DNA from: Calonectria ilicicola
Taxonomy: Eukaryota > Ascomycota > Sordariomycetes > Hypocreales > Nectriaceae
Assembly (NCBI GenBank): GCA_020809705.1
Contig: CP085831.1
Span: 4,898,001 to 4,962,000 of the forward strand
Length of the DNA stretch: 64,000 nt
Direction of reading: 5' to 3'
The position numbers were made by a program, and so were the translations under genes. The notes under the pieces are model-generated. The model searched no databases. It worked only from the letters and a program-made list of their open reading frames with translations, and was not told the DNA's origin. Below, in pieces: positions 46,801 to 58,451 of the stretch (position 1 is the first letter of the stretch; each line of letters starts with the position of its first letter).

Positions 46801-48440
46801 CCCGTCATGGCGGTGAGATGGTTGCGGCCGAGAACTACTTTCAACAAGCATTGGAATTGTGGGAGAGGGTACGAGGACCCAATGAACCAGAAACACTTCA
46901 AACCCTGAATGATCTCGCTTCTACAATTGAGCGAGCTGGTAGGCTCAAAGAAGCAGAGAAAATATTCAAGAGGCTTCACCAATTACACATGGACGCTTCC
47001 GGATTGGAAGACATCAGGACTATGGCTGCAGCGCACAATCTGGCGCTATGCTTATTCAATCAAGGGCGACTACAAGAATCAGAGAAACTGTACCAAGACA
47101 CGCTGAGTGTTTCTGAGAAACATCTTGGGCTTGAGGATCTAGGGACCCTCAAGACGATGAGCAACTTTGCCGCTGCCCTGGATCATGATGGAAGGTTGGA
47201 AGAAGCGCAGGCAGTATATGACCGGGCGCTCGCTCCCTTGATCAATGTCCTGGGCTTTGATCACCACCTGACGCTTCGACTACGTGTTAATATGGCTGGC
47301 CTCCTTAGGCAAAAAGGAGACTTTAGTCGGGCCGAACTTATGATGAGGGAATGTCACCAAACTGTGTCCAAAATATTTGGCAAAGAGAGCTTTGAAACAA
47401 TATCTGATTTATATGAATTAGGTGAGGTTTGGCAGGCGAAAGGTGACTTTGGAAGTGCCAAAAATGCCTTCGAGGAAGCCATTAATCAGCTTTCAGATGA
47501 AATGCTGAACCATCCAGTGGTCTTCCGATTCATTGACTCATGGGGTGCTGTTGAGAGGGAACTGGGGCACCTTGATATAGCCATGGAAAAGTCAAAAGAG
47601 TCTTTTGACAAGTTCGAGGCCCTTCTAGGATGGGATGATCCGTATACTTTGATGGCTGCGAACGACCATGCCGAGGTTCTTTTAGCCGAAGGAGAGTACA
47701 AGCAGGCATGGAGCATCTTTGCTAGATGTCGGGACTCGTTTGGTGCGCTACTTGGAAAAGATCATCCGCATTATGCCATGGTTCTCAACAACCTAGGTAG
47801 AGCGGGTTGGAACATGGATACTGGAGACCCTATGCAACTGTTCAGCGAAGCTCAGGAAATACTTGCCAAACGAGTAGGTGCAAAACACTATTGCACTTTG
47901 ACAGTTTCGCTTAACATTGCACGGACAATGTTTGCGACCGGTGATAGGGAAGGTGGTATGTCATTGGTGAAGGATACAAAACCCAAGCTTGAGACTGCTG
48001 TGGGGAGCGGGCACCCTTTGGTGTTGGCATGCGACATGATACTTGGTATAATGCACGCGTCTCAAGCGGGCAGACTCGCGTTGACAGAATCCAAGAGCTT
48101 CTTACTCACTGCAGTGGAAACAGCCAAGAAATCCAACCGCGTGGCGAGTGCAAACTATTTCCTAGCAATCGGCTTGTTAAGCCTAGTATTACGACGGTTA
48201 AGCGACGACATGTCGGTGATCAAACCATTGCTGATGGCAGCTTCCACTTCTACTGAAAAATTGTCATCTTTCACCTTCCCCAATGCTGGAAAACTTTCCA
48301 TGCAGGACCTATTAGATATGGATGCTCATGGATTCGATTTCACAAAACATATACCACTTCCCACTGGAGAATCTATGCGATTAAGATGGGGTAGAAGGAC
48401 ATGCTGGAGAGATGTTGAGAGCATCAAAATACAAGGATAA
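43844..48440 (+). CDS. DUF7708 / NB-ARC / TPR NLR-like protein
   Basis: Exons 43844-44224, 44408-44615, 44742-44864, 45058-45305, 45357-45905 and 45960-48440 join to 1,329 residues. The N-terminal 230 residues match the fungal DUF7708 region (Leu-Val-Trp-Gly-Ser-Val-Lys-Gly-Leu-Ile-Glu, later Leu-Pro-Val-Tyr-Asp-Lys-Tyr), seen at the front of STAND proteins. NB-ARC follows: Walker A Gly-Ile-Thr-Gly-Val-Gly-Lys-Thr at 311-318, Walker B Trp-Leu-Leu-Leu-Ile-Asp-Asn at 384-390. From about residue 750 there are some ten 42-residue kinesin-light-chain-type TPRs (Leu-x-x-x-Gly-x-x-x-Glu-Ala-x-x). The first and third introns (183 and 193 bp) are long for this window, and an intron cuts right behind the P-loop. 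Probable immune-type sensor; ligand unknown. Confidence 0.85.
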
Positions 48441-48538
48441 GTGGAAAACTAAAAGAAAGAGAAAAAAATATTGTCATTCATTAACTAAATCCTATCGAGA
48501 TGTCAGGTACGAGAAGGTAATTTGGTATCCCCCGAAGG

Positions 48539-50034
48539 CTAGCTTGGCGTTGGGGACGTTGATGGGTTGTTTCTTCGAGTCTCAATTTCCGAATCAACCA
48601 TTTCGGCCACAAGATTCTTTAAAAAGAAGGGTTTGTCAGAACAAGACTAGGCTAAAATAATTCATGATATGTCATACCTTGAAAGATATTTCTGGTTCCC
48701 ATCCGAGTGTTTGTTTTGCCAAGGTATTATCCCCCAACAAGTATGGGACCTCTACTTCTCTATGCAGATTGAGATCAATCGCTACAAGTCTTTTTCCGGT
48801 GTTGGCATCAACAGCGCCGGTGACACGGTTATTAGAATCCAGTTGCCAACTAAATATTGTTGTCAGCAAGCGGCGGTGAGATAAGTATGATCAATTGCCA
48901 ATGCATACCACAGATCAATGCCGACGTGCTGGAACGCGCCATCGACAAACTCCCGGACCGTGTGGTTTTCTCCTGTAGCAAGAATCATGTCTGTCGGTTC
49001 ATCCTGCTGCAACATCATCCAAATTCCTTTAACATAATCTCGAGCGTGGCCCCAGTCTCGTGCCATGGTAACACCTGCAAGAGTAAGTGGCTTTGAATCG
49101 GGGTTAAGCACATGAGTCGCTACTCCGCGGGCGATTCGCTTGGTAACAAAACCACTTCCTATCACTCTTCGTCAGCGCTGTCGACCGTGAGTAGTTAGTT
49201 TAAAACACTCCAACTAACCCCTTCTAGGTGACTCGTGATTGAACAGAATGCCGTTCATTGCCCATATGCCGTGGGATAACCTATAGTTATGCACAAGCCA
49301 ATATGCGGTTTGTTTGGATATCGCATATGGCGACTTGGGTGAAAATCGAGAGGATTCATTCAGCATTTCGGTTGGGCTTGATGTGCCACCAAACAGCTCC
49401 GATGTGGTCGCCTAGTTATGGCAAAGGTTTTAATATTGTCTAAAGATCCGTATAAGCACTGGGAAACTCTCACATTGTACAACTTTGTGCGCGTTTGTAA
49501 ACCACAGAACAAAATGGATTGCAATAAATTAAGGGTGCCGATAGCGTTGACCTGCAGCGTGTAGTCTGGCGTCGCGAAAGATTGGCTCACATGAGACTGC
49601 GCAGCAAGGTGATAGATCTCATCAGGACGAATTTCTTGTAACAGTTTCGTCAATCCATGCGAGTCTAAGATGTCCCCTCTGTGCAGGGTGACATGCTGTA
49701 TTACTGATCTAGAAGTTCAATTAATTACTCAATGCTACATTACATTTTGTCACCAGAATACAATAGTTTGGGCTTACTTTAAATTCCCCAAGTTTGCACC
49801 ATCTACTGATGTATTCCTCCTAGCTAAGCCGTGAACCTCATAGCCTTTCTGCACAAGAAGCTCACTGAGATATGATCCATCTTGCCCTGTGATGCCTAGA
49901 CAATTCGATACCCCACTATCAGTGATGTGCCCCAGCCGACAATGGTTAGATCTGCCAAGCTTACCAGTGATGAATGCAATCTTCCGAGCAGCCTGCGGCG
50001 GCAGATCGGAATTTTCCAAGGGCTTCTCCATCAT
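48539..50034 (-). CDS. GMD: GDP-mannose 4,6-dehydratase
   Basis: Seven exons, 49965-50034, 49778-49895, 49474-49708, 49219-49411, 48909-49158, 48678-48849 and 48539-48616, give 371 residues, the usual length. It converts GDP-mannose to GDP-4-keto-6-deoxymannose, precursor of GDP-fucose, GDP-rhamnose and related deoxysugars. Seen: Rossmann motif [18 protein letters not shown], catalytic Thr-Ser-Glu-Leu-Phe-Gly and [26 protein letters not shown], and Leu-Gly-Trp-Glu-Pro near the end. All introns are 59-69 bp. No GDP-fucose synthase (GMER) or glycosyltransferase is in the window. Convergent with the NLR gene, 98 bp apart. Confidence 0.92.
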
Positions 50035-50654
50035 CGGTGGTTTTAAGTCAGGCGGAAAGATGCTTGCCCAACGGTGTACGGATCGCCTCGCCTGCGCCTT
50101 AACATAGGCTGAGCAGAGCCTCACTTACATTGAAGCGCAGTGCCTAAAACAATGATGACCTGTTCATGACGTGGCAATTGTGAATTGCAAAATTGAGGCT
50201 GCCCACTTAAAGGGAAGCTGAAAAGTGTTGCTACATCCACAATCTCACTGCAATTATGTATGTCGCTGGTTTTGGAGGGGCGTGTAGATGCAGGGAGGGT
50301 GCCTGCGCCCCAGTTTTCGGAATCTATTCGATGCAATTAAAAGGCTCATCCTGCTTCAACTCCCTACTTAAGAGGGTCCCAGGCATTGGAGGGATGGATT
50401 TGAAAATGACTGTGACTTATCAAATCCCAAAAATTAGAGGATGATCCACCCCCGCCTGTAACGTAGGCTTAAATTACATCACTCGACGTCTGCAGGGTAG
50501 TCTCTACAGTGCAGCTGACATATGATAGATACCATGATTGGGCTTACTAGTGCAGAAGATGCCGCCATTTAGCGCCCTGTTTATTCCAGCTCCAATGATC
50601 TCGTGCCTAAAAATGGATCACGACTGGCTTGGTGCACCAGTAATTACATCATGG
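50035..50654. other. GMD upstream region
   Basis: 620 bp between the GMD start and the stop of the next minus-strand gene. In-frame ATG codons further up (50124) could lengthen GMD by 30 residues, but the shorter start matches the family. Confidence 0.4.
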
Positions 50655-52056
50655 CTACGACCCATCAGGATCTGAGGGCCAACCATCATCGTCTCCACTA
50701 TTGGCCGCATCATGGGCCACAGTCCCATCCTCCCACACTTGATCCAACGGCGCAGATGGGGTTCCCGCGAGCTCTTCGTCTCGAAGCCAAAGCCTCAGCA
50801 AAAGCCGTTTCCCACCCTCATCATCTTGAAACGCCTCCCTGCCATGCAAGATGCGACGGTTGTTGAAAAAAATGATGTCACCTTGCTTGTATTCAAGGCG
50901 GTACTGTGAGGCAATGGCGGCAAAATGCAACGCATCAAGTGCAGCATTTTGACGGTAAGTCAAGAGAGGAAGGTCAGCAGAGCGAAAGCCCAGATGGGAG
51001 CGAATGAGGGCACCGCGACTAAAAATGGCCTCTGGTTCAACAGAAGGTTCACTAAGAAAAATGACCGGGCGTCTGTAAAACCTTTCTTTGCCATTTGGTG
51101 GTCTATCGAATGGCCAGTCAGGCTTTGTAAGCTCTAGTAGTAGATCAGGATGATCGGACGCTAGTTGGTTGTACACTGTTGACACGGGACAGAAGATGCC
51201 CGCGCCACCTTTGGCTGGGGTTCGAATTACGAACATAGCCACAATATCAGCTACGGGATCTGCGTGAAACGCCTATATCATTAGCATCTACTAGTTTTGT
51301 AGTCCAAGTGCCTAGACGGGTGTAGATATAACATGGACCGACTTACAAGCGGATTACTTCTATATGGAGCCGGGAGAGATGCTTTCCCTGTGCCGCTAAG
51401 GTCCGTGATGTGCACTAGAATTAGTGTAATTTGCAGTCAGTCAGGCGGCCCTTCATACATGACTACTGGAGCAGCCGAGAATGCAGACTAAAGAATACAG
51501 GAATGCGAAGCGAACGTACCAACTCGTTTACCGCCAGACTGTAACATGCGCTGCGGTGCGAGATGACTAGCCAAGCCAGCGAAAGTAATGAATCTTTGTC
51601 TCATTCCCATATCCGAAGGATTTATGCCTCGAATAATAAAGATGCCCCGGCCAGTATGAAGCTCCTTGCGGGCTGCGGCGAGGGTATCCGCTAAGCGAGG
51701 AACTAAGAACAAGCCCTTATTGAGAGCATCAAGCCTCTTACCGGAAGCTGACTCACGAATGACAATTAACTTCGGTTACGTGAGAATCGGATATCATCGC
51801 TCCAGCTCTTACAATTGAATGTGTTGCATGCGCTTGCAATCTCATTTAGCTGCTCTGAATTGAGGTCTAAGATATGGTCGTCTTTGAGGTCCTGTCCCTT
51901 CCAGGCCATGGGTGTATTGGTACATGGCCACGGCCATGGGTTTGGTAGTTTAGGGGGCTCTGGTAGCACAGTGTGGCGGTGAAATTCCTGAATCAGAGAC
52001 TCCCGGGGCTCGTAACAAGGGGTGAAGTTTGCAAGGTCTAGATCACCGGCAGCCAT
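50655..52056 (-). CDS. TauD/TfdA-family Fe(II)/2-oxoglutarate dioxygenase
   Basis: Four exons, 51813-52056, 51520-51747, 51347-51414 and 50655-51272, give 385 residues, usual for fungal TauD-like enzymes. The facial triad fits His183-x-Asp185 (Ala-Phe-His-Ala-Asp) and His323 (Arg-Ile-Leu-His-Gly-Arg-Glu-Ala-Phe), with 2-oxoglutarate arginines in Arg-Leu-Leu-Leu-Arg-Leu-Trp-Leu-Arg-Asp near 337-344. The conserved Asn-Asn-Arg-Arg precedes the distal His, and Gly-Arg-Gly-Ile-Phe-Ile-Ile-Arg-Gly is in the N-terminal half. Such proteins hydroxylate sulfonates or small acids; in fungi many are orphan enzymes, some in secondary metabolism. Divergent from the RNA cyclase gene. Introns 65, 105 and 74 bp. 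Confidence 0.88.
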
Positions 52057-53034
52057 ATTGTCTTAGTTGCCACACCCCTCTCTTTCCTATCTTTCCGGTC
52101 GGCCATGGGGTCTTTTTCTACTAAACGAGCAGAATATTGGTAGCCACCGACATGTGCGCCTCAATCCTTAATGTTCCAATCATCTGCAATCCAAGCAGAA
52201 ACCAAAACAGGTTAGTCTGTTCTTCCTTGATGTGTGTGACCAGGCTGCGCGCACGGACGACGGATGTAACCCCACCAAATCATCCCGATCAAATAATGAA
52301 AGACGAATCAGATCGCGTGCTCCCTTTTGCTCACCGGTCCAGGAGTCTCATGGCGCCTCATGTATGTAGTCGCCCGAGCGGGGCTCCTACAGTCTAAGGT
52401 ATGCTCTGCACCTCTCATAGTCAAGTTTATATCACACCACAAAATGCAGGTGGGAGGGACAACACGGAGAAGAAAATGAAGCCACCTCATGTTCCACTGA
52501 TACGAATGAGCAGCCAGTCATTTCATTAGGTTGTAGCCGGTAGAGGGAATTGTTGTGTCGGCTGATCCCAACAAATGGTTATCACATCCCACAGGGCTTA
52601 CGACTAATTTAGTATGGAGAGGTGTGACGATATAAAAGCCGAGAAAGTGTCCTTCAACAAACGCATCCCGAGGTCTGTTGATCCTGGCTGCAACCGCAAA
52701 CACATGTACAGCCAGGTACCCTACACAGTGCACTTATTTCACCCACATACTCGTTCCCAATGACCCAAGATCCTAATGCTATAGTGTCTCGTCATCATGC
52801 AACAAATGGTTCCATAAAGCCCTCAAATTGAGGCTGAGAAGGATATTCACATACTGTTTGGGTTGAAGCCGAACTCCACTCAGTCCACAGGTCTCACCAC
52901 TCCGGCCGGCAGTAAGTGACATGTGGCTATCGACCCTATACACTGCAGACATCTACTGCATTATCTACTATCAACCACCAATGCCTTCATGACTTCTTTC
53001 CCCAATCTATATCTCTCCAACACTTGAAGTTTCT
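52057..53034. other. Divergent promoter region
   Basis: 978 bp between TauD (minus) and RNA cyclase (plus). A TATAAAA at 52631-52637 is about 400 bp from the cyclase start, too far to assign firmly. Open frames here have no support. Confidence 0.4.
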
Positions 53035-54374
53035 ATGAGCTCAATGGCATGCAAGCACGACGTTTTGGCCATCGACGGGACCACCTACGAAGGTGGTGGC
53101 GGGTTGATCCGTGATGCCCTCTCCTACTCAGCCTTGCTCAACAAGCCTCTCAAGGTCCATTCTATCAGAGCCAACCGACCTGGAGTAGGTGGGTTGCGGC
53201 CTGAACACACTGTGGCCATTTCCACCATGGCAGACCTCACGTCTGCTGAAGTGGCAGGCAATATGCCAGCAAGTCGAAATGTTACCTTTACTCCTCATGT
53301 CCAGTCCAAAACGTCCAATGGAAAAATTGCTTCTGAACTCGACATCACGGTGGAGGGATCTGGTCCTATCTTCTTGATAGCAATGCTGCCGTACATCTTA
53401 TTCTCGCACCTCGCAGCCGGAGGTCATCATTTCCATTCAAGGCTGGATGGAAATGACGAGATAGAACTCAAAATACGCGCGGGGACACTATGTGTCAAAG
53501 CGCCATCGATATTCTACATGCAACAAGTCTTTGTTCCCACAATGAGGCTCATTGGAATTCGGGAGGAGAACTTCAAAATCGACCATGATTACGAACAAGG
53601 CTGGCACACAGATACGAACAAGTGCCCTGGGAAAATGGTAGCTAGAATTAGGCCACTCTCTACTCCATTGCCAGGTTTTCTTCTGGAGCGCCGTGGTCGT
53701 GTGCGAGCAATCCGCGTTACTGCACACGCACCCAAGGACGCACTGGCACAATTTAAAGACGTTTTAAAAAGAGAAATGGCGGACATAATTACTGACGTGG
53801 AGAACGGAGTCGATCTGGTCATTGATACATTTCCTTCTGTTCCCGACGATCAGTATCATCTGTTGATGGTAGCCACAACTGTTGAACCGCCGGCTTATCT
53901 TGGCTATGAGCAAGTTTATCCCCAGAGCGACGTCTTCACCGAGGACGCCAAAGGCAATAAGGAAAAAATAGCGATCCAGCTCATTCGATCATGTATTCAT
54001 GGTCTCTGGACCGAACTACGTCGAGGGAACGGCGTTGACGAGCACATGGAAGACGCCATGGTTGTTTACCAAACACTTGCTGTGGGATTTTCGTCTGTTT
54101 CTAGCCGTGGAAATGAGAATCCCGTGCCAGAACTCAAAGCAGACAATCCTGCCATCCGTAAGCGAACAATATTTCTTTCTTTGTGCGAAAATACAACAAA
54201 AACTAACTTTGAAACTTGATAGAGCCTGGGAGCAAGTACGAGCTTGATGTGGGATCCTTGCACCAAGAAACAAGCTGGTGGGTGGCTGAGCAGCTCGCTG
54301 ACATCCATCGGGAGACGGTGAGAATGAATGAACGCGATTATTCAGGGTGCCAGGGAATAGGTCTCGGCAAATAG
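53035..54374 (+). CDS. RNA 3'-terminal phosphate cyclase (RtcA type)
   Basis: Exon 1 53035-54157, intron 54158-54222 (65 bp), exon 2 54223-54374, 424 residues. The enzyme uses ATP to turn an RNA 3'-phosphate into a 2',3'-cyclic phosphate. Marks: Ile-Asp-Gly-Thr-Thr-Tyr-Glu-Gly-Gly-Gly-Gly near the start, Ile-Arg-Ala-Asn-Arg-Pro and Gly-Leu-Arg-Pro-Glu-His, and Asp-Glu-His337-Met-Glu-Asp-Ala in the position of the adenylated histidine of bacterial RtcA. That histidine argues for an active cyclase rather than the non-catalytic Rcl1 ribosome-assembly paralog. The second exon supplies a Trp-Trp-Val-Ala-Glu-Gln-Leu ending typical of fungal members. The ART-like gene follows 387 bp downstream in the same direction. 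Confidence 0.88.
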
Positions 54375-54761
54375 TGGACTGGATGTATCCTGAGCGTATC
54401 AGAAATCGCTGCGACCTTTGAGCACGCTTGAGCCCAACTAATGCCAAATTTCATCCCAAAGTGACATGCAATACCACCTCAGGCTTTCAGAGCTTGAAAA
54501 CCAGGTGCAGCCTTGTGCGATTCGCGACCATGCACTAAACATGCGTGCATAATCCCGGCTAAACAGCTCATCTGACGACCCTAGCGAAATATCGTTCGTT
54601 GGGTCCTTGTACATCCCCCACGTCACCAGGCTGCGGGCACTTATGCTTGGACCCAAATCAGAATGGACCGGCCCGAGGCACCTAAAATCGGGATGGATGA
54701 GGCTCTGGATGGGAAAACATTAGTAAGAATCCAAGCACGAGAACATTGAGTGTATTTGAAC
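54375..54761. other. Short spacer between cyclase and ART-like genes
   Basis: 387 bp. No feature beyond presumed terminator and promoter function. Confidence 0.35.
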
Positions 54762-55861
54762 ATGGACAGCAGGCTGATGATTACACCGTGGGGTCGGCAG
54801 TCAACCCAGAGAGTTTTGGCTCATTGTCCGACCACACAAACTATCTCGCCAACAATGCAAACTAACAAGGGTCATCGTTGGTGGCTCCCTGGACCACCGC
54901 CGCCTCGCCGCCTCAAATCTCTCGAGGCGGTTGAGTCGTCATACCGCAAAGACGGTGTGCCTGAGATGGCGATTCCAGTACGTCATATCAGCGTGCCTTG
55001 GGTAGACAGACTCCCTGTGCTACAACCATATTTCAGACATCTCGGTGGACCCGGAGCGACGACTGGACGTCCACATGATGGCGATGCATACCTCTTTCAC
55101 GGCTGCGGCAATGTCAGCAGTCTCCAGGTCGTCCACTCTTTTGCTCGCCGTGGACCTTCCATCAGATTTTCCCGAAACCGCAGCTATTTTTCCAACGGGC
55201 GTGCGGTTTACTGGTCTAATTCTGTCGAATTTGCAATTGCATGGAGCTTCTTCTCTGAAACCGGCAGTTGGAACATGGAGGATTTCGAGAGGAAGAGATC
55301 GTTCCGGTGTCTTGTCTTTGTCTCAAAACTGAACCTTGCAAAGGCAAATTTTAAAGCCGGGTTATATCTTATCCCAACGCCGCAGCTTCCGGAGGATGAG
55401 GAAGAATTAGGAAAGGTGAGTGCAGCATGGGCCTTCCCTTCACCGGGTCCCCAACTGACCGATGTGACCGGGGTTCTGTGAGGATAGTGGTGCCACGCCA
55501 ATATGAATAGTCAAACAGAGCAAATACCACCACCAAAGTCAAAGAAGAAAGATTGGGGCGTTATTGGCTCTCGGATTCCAAGGGTAAGTGAAGATTGAAG
55601 TTGCATCCGACGCCAAGGGACAGAATACTGAAAGGTTTGCAGCACACCATGGAAGCACTTCAGATAGTATATGAGAAACCGGAGGACATTTGGCTTTTCG
55701 CTGCGCGTGACGAAGCAGACAGTGAAACCATTTCAAAAGCCGGCATTGAGGTACGTACGTTTCGGGCACAAGCATGGATAACCCATGGCTAACGAGACCG
55801 GGGAAAACAGATCCTGGACCTGACTTTTTATCCGAGCATGCAATCAGCATCTCGATTATAG
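54762..55861 (+). CDS. Small protein with ADP-ribosyltransferase-like segment
   Basis: Four exons, 54762-55415, 55488-55583, 55643-55750 and 55811-55861, phase 0 at every junction, give 302 residues. The middle reads Tyr-Leu-Phe-His113-Gly114-Cys-Gly-Asn, then Arg-Phe-Ser-Arg-Asn-Arg-Ser-Tyr-Phe-Ser, Ala-Val-Tyr150-Trp-Ser-Asn-Ser-Val-Glu-Phe-Ala. The order His-Gly ... aromatic-Ser-x-Ser ... Glu-Phe-Ala is what NAD-binding ADP-ribosyltransferase folds show, but no catalytic Glu can be assigned and I know no exact family. A Lys-rich patch (Pro-Pro-Pro-Lys-Ser-Lys-Lys-Lys) lies in exon 2. The first 70 residues are low-complexity. Its tandem position behind an RNA cyclase suggests, but does not show, a joint role. 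It could instead be a fungal orphan. Confidence 0.62.
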
Positions 55862-56456
55862 AATTGTGAAATCATAATATAATGCAATATTCATAAAGAT
55901 TCTTGTGGGTTTAGTTGCTGTAAAGCTGGTCATCCTAGTAGCTTAAATACCTTATTCCTGTTTCAAGTAAATGTGATTGATCACATTCTATAAACGTAAG
56001 GCTCAAAAAACCTGCGCTAGAAATGACATGTTAGACTCAACTATAGTGGCACACCGATTTTGAAAGGCTCACACAACTTAGTTCAATCTAGCATTGCCAA
56101 GGCGAAGATCACAAGAAGGCGACCAATTTTTTTTTCACTCGATGGATGTATTCGGGCATTACGGCAGTGCGAACAGCCCTTTTAAGCACTGTATGTACAT
56201 GGATGATCCATCCAGATCACACCCCCTTTTTGTCTGACTGGCGGTCAAGTGTGCCGGTTCTACCTACCGTAGTGAGCGTCGCCCGATTCGCGTCTTCGTG
56301 CTCACCTTCTCTTGATCTCACCATAGCTTTGCCAGTTTGCTCTTCTCATTCCTGCTAAAAAGCGGCCGGAAAAGATGGCTTTGAGTAGGCTACCTCGACT
56401 TTCTGGTGCGACTTTCTTTTGAACCGAAGCATCTCCATCCAACAGATACGTATTCG
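55862..56456. other. Spacer
   Basis: 595 bp, no supportable gene; the right part is the presumed promoter of the next gene. The 56146-56358 open frame is rejected for lack of features. Confidence 0.35.
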
Positions 56457-58451
56457 ATGTCTTTCTTCACCAATTCCGACCGAATGTCTTGCACAAAGCC
56501 TCGACCCTCATCCAAAGTGATGGAAACGCCCTTGCCGACCCGGCAATCGACCAAGGCTCCGGTGCGCTGGACTGTGCATGTCGTCTTTGTACTGCTCACC
56601 ATTGTCTGCCTCTTAGCCTACTTTGTCTCACCACTGCCTCGATCCCGCCATCAGTTCCCACTAAGCTCCTCTAAGGCGTTGCCGACCGAAACACGGCCAT
56701 CTCTCAAGGACTATGCCGCTGTTGCGCCCTTCGTTTTCGATTCCCTGCAAGGACTTCTCAAGCAGTGGCCCAACTCATATGGTCCAAATGGTCATTCCAT
56801 AGTCGCCGGCAAGATTCCACCTGCCACAGTGCTCTATCATGCCAAACAATCCCCTGGGCTCCCAAAAAAGCCAACGTTCTTTGCCTTTGATGCGTGAGTG
56901 TTTGACTTGATATTTGCGGCCCATGCCGTTGTGAATTAATTGTTATTGCATAGCGAGATGTCCATCGGCATCTACGGCGGCATGGGTCATGCGAACCTGC
57001 ACACCTATGTAACGACTCGCCCGCTAAAAGTCATATACTTCGATGGACAGTCCGCGACCCTTTCTACACTGGGCAGTCTTGATTCCCAGATGGCTATTCT
57101 CCAGGGCCATGTTCCTCTCAACCCATCGTACGATCTTGTCTACGACGAACATCAGAGAGCCCTGGAGCTTTGCCAATTAGCCGCTGAACTCGACATTGAC
57201 GCCATCGTCAGGATGAATGCTGGCTTTGAGACCCTCATTTGTGATATTTCCGCCTCCGAGGTTGAAGAGGTCTTTGTAACAAATATTACCATACCCGGCA
57301 ATACTGCGAACGAGGGAAACAAGTCACTCCCACATGACCCCAACCGGCAACCACCGTTGGGGATTGGTAATGTGTTCTCCCAGCAGGGGTCTTACGAATG
57401 GCTTCGCAGCGCAACATGGCACTATGGAGGCCATGGAGATGGCGGTCCCGCTTTATCGAGAGTCCAGTTAGATGTTTGCCAGATGTTGTCTTTTTATGAC
57501 CCTGAGTTGAGTAGCCTTAGTGGATCCCACCACAGCGGCCTTGTTGGTAATGAAACAAACGAGAATGGTTTTGGGCTTCGTAGAGGTCATCGCTTGCTCG
57601 AAATTGACAGCTCTGACGTGAAAAAGGTCAGATCGTGGCTACACGGCATGAAGCAAGCGCCAAATGAATCCAAGTGTTCGGGTGTGGACTGGCGTGCGAT
57701 GATTGAAGCTATTCAAACTCAACACGGCACACGCGCAAGAGAAATTTCCGCAACTTTTAAATGGGAAAACAGCACTCTGAATCAAGTAAACTCCATTTTC
57801 ACCAGAATTCATGAAATTTCTCACGCCGTCCTTGTTCCATACCTGGAATACCCTACAGCCACCCGCGCCATTTCACCAAAGGACCAGACTATTTCTCGCT
57901 GTAAATCCATCTACACTAAGTTTATTGGCTCAAATCGGCTTTCGAGATCCGAAGTACTATTCTACGAGTCCACGAAGGCCGTTCTCGAAAAACTCTGCAA
58001 TTGGGAGTGGGAGCTGTTCGAATGGAGCGAGAAACGCACAACAAGCTTTTTGGGTCATCAGGACAAGACTCCTCGCTTGCGAATTCTCCATGCTGAGATT
58101 CTCGAGTATCACACAAAAACCATTGAGGTTCTAAAATGGATGGGTTGGGACATGTGGTACAGATGTGATCGCCAGTGCGCCGAAGATGTAAGTTCTCTCA
58201 ACCCTTTTAGATGAGTTTCTCATGGTTCTAAAATCAATTTGCAGGAGCTTTGTACCATACCTACATGGCCTGTCGTTTACGCCCCTGGTTTGCCCCAGGG
58301 TGGCATTTATGCCTCAACTTCCCCTAAATTAACAGAGGATCAAACAATGGAATTTTGGAGGCCCAAGTGCGTCAGTCGGTCAGACTTTGACCGTGGTGGT
58401 GGGCGAGGAAGGGAGCCCAACTACCAGTTTCCCGATGTTCCTCCAGTTTAA
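56457..58451 (+). CDS. Single-pass membrane protein of unknown function
   Basis: Exons 56457-56893, 56954-58187 and 58245-58451 (introns 60 and 57 bp) encode 625 residues. A short basic N-terminus is followed by one hydrophobic helix at about residues 35-55 (Val-Val-Phe-Val-Leu-Leu-Thr-Ile-Val-Cys), so a type II orientation with a large lumenal or external domain is likely. The body has several Asn-x-Ser/Thr sites and a Tyr-Gly-Gly-Met-Gly-His motif right after the first intron. It matches conserved ascomycete hypothetical proteins in style; I recognise no catalytic domain. A later in-frame ATG at 56484 is possible. Confidence 0.78.
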
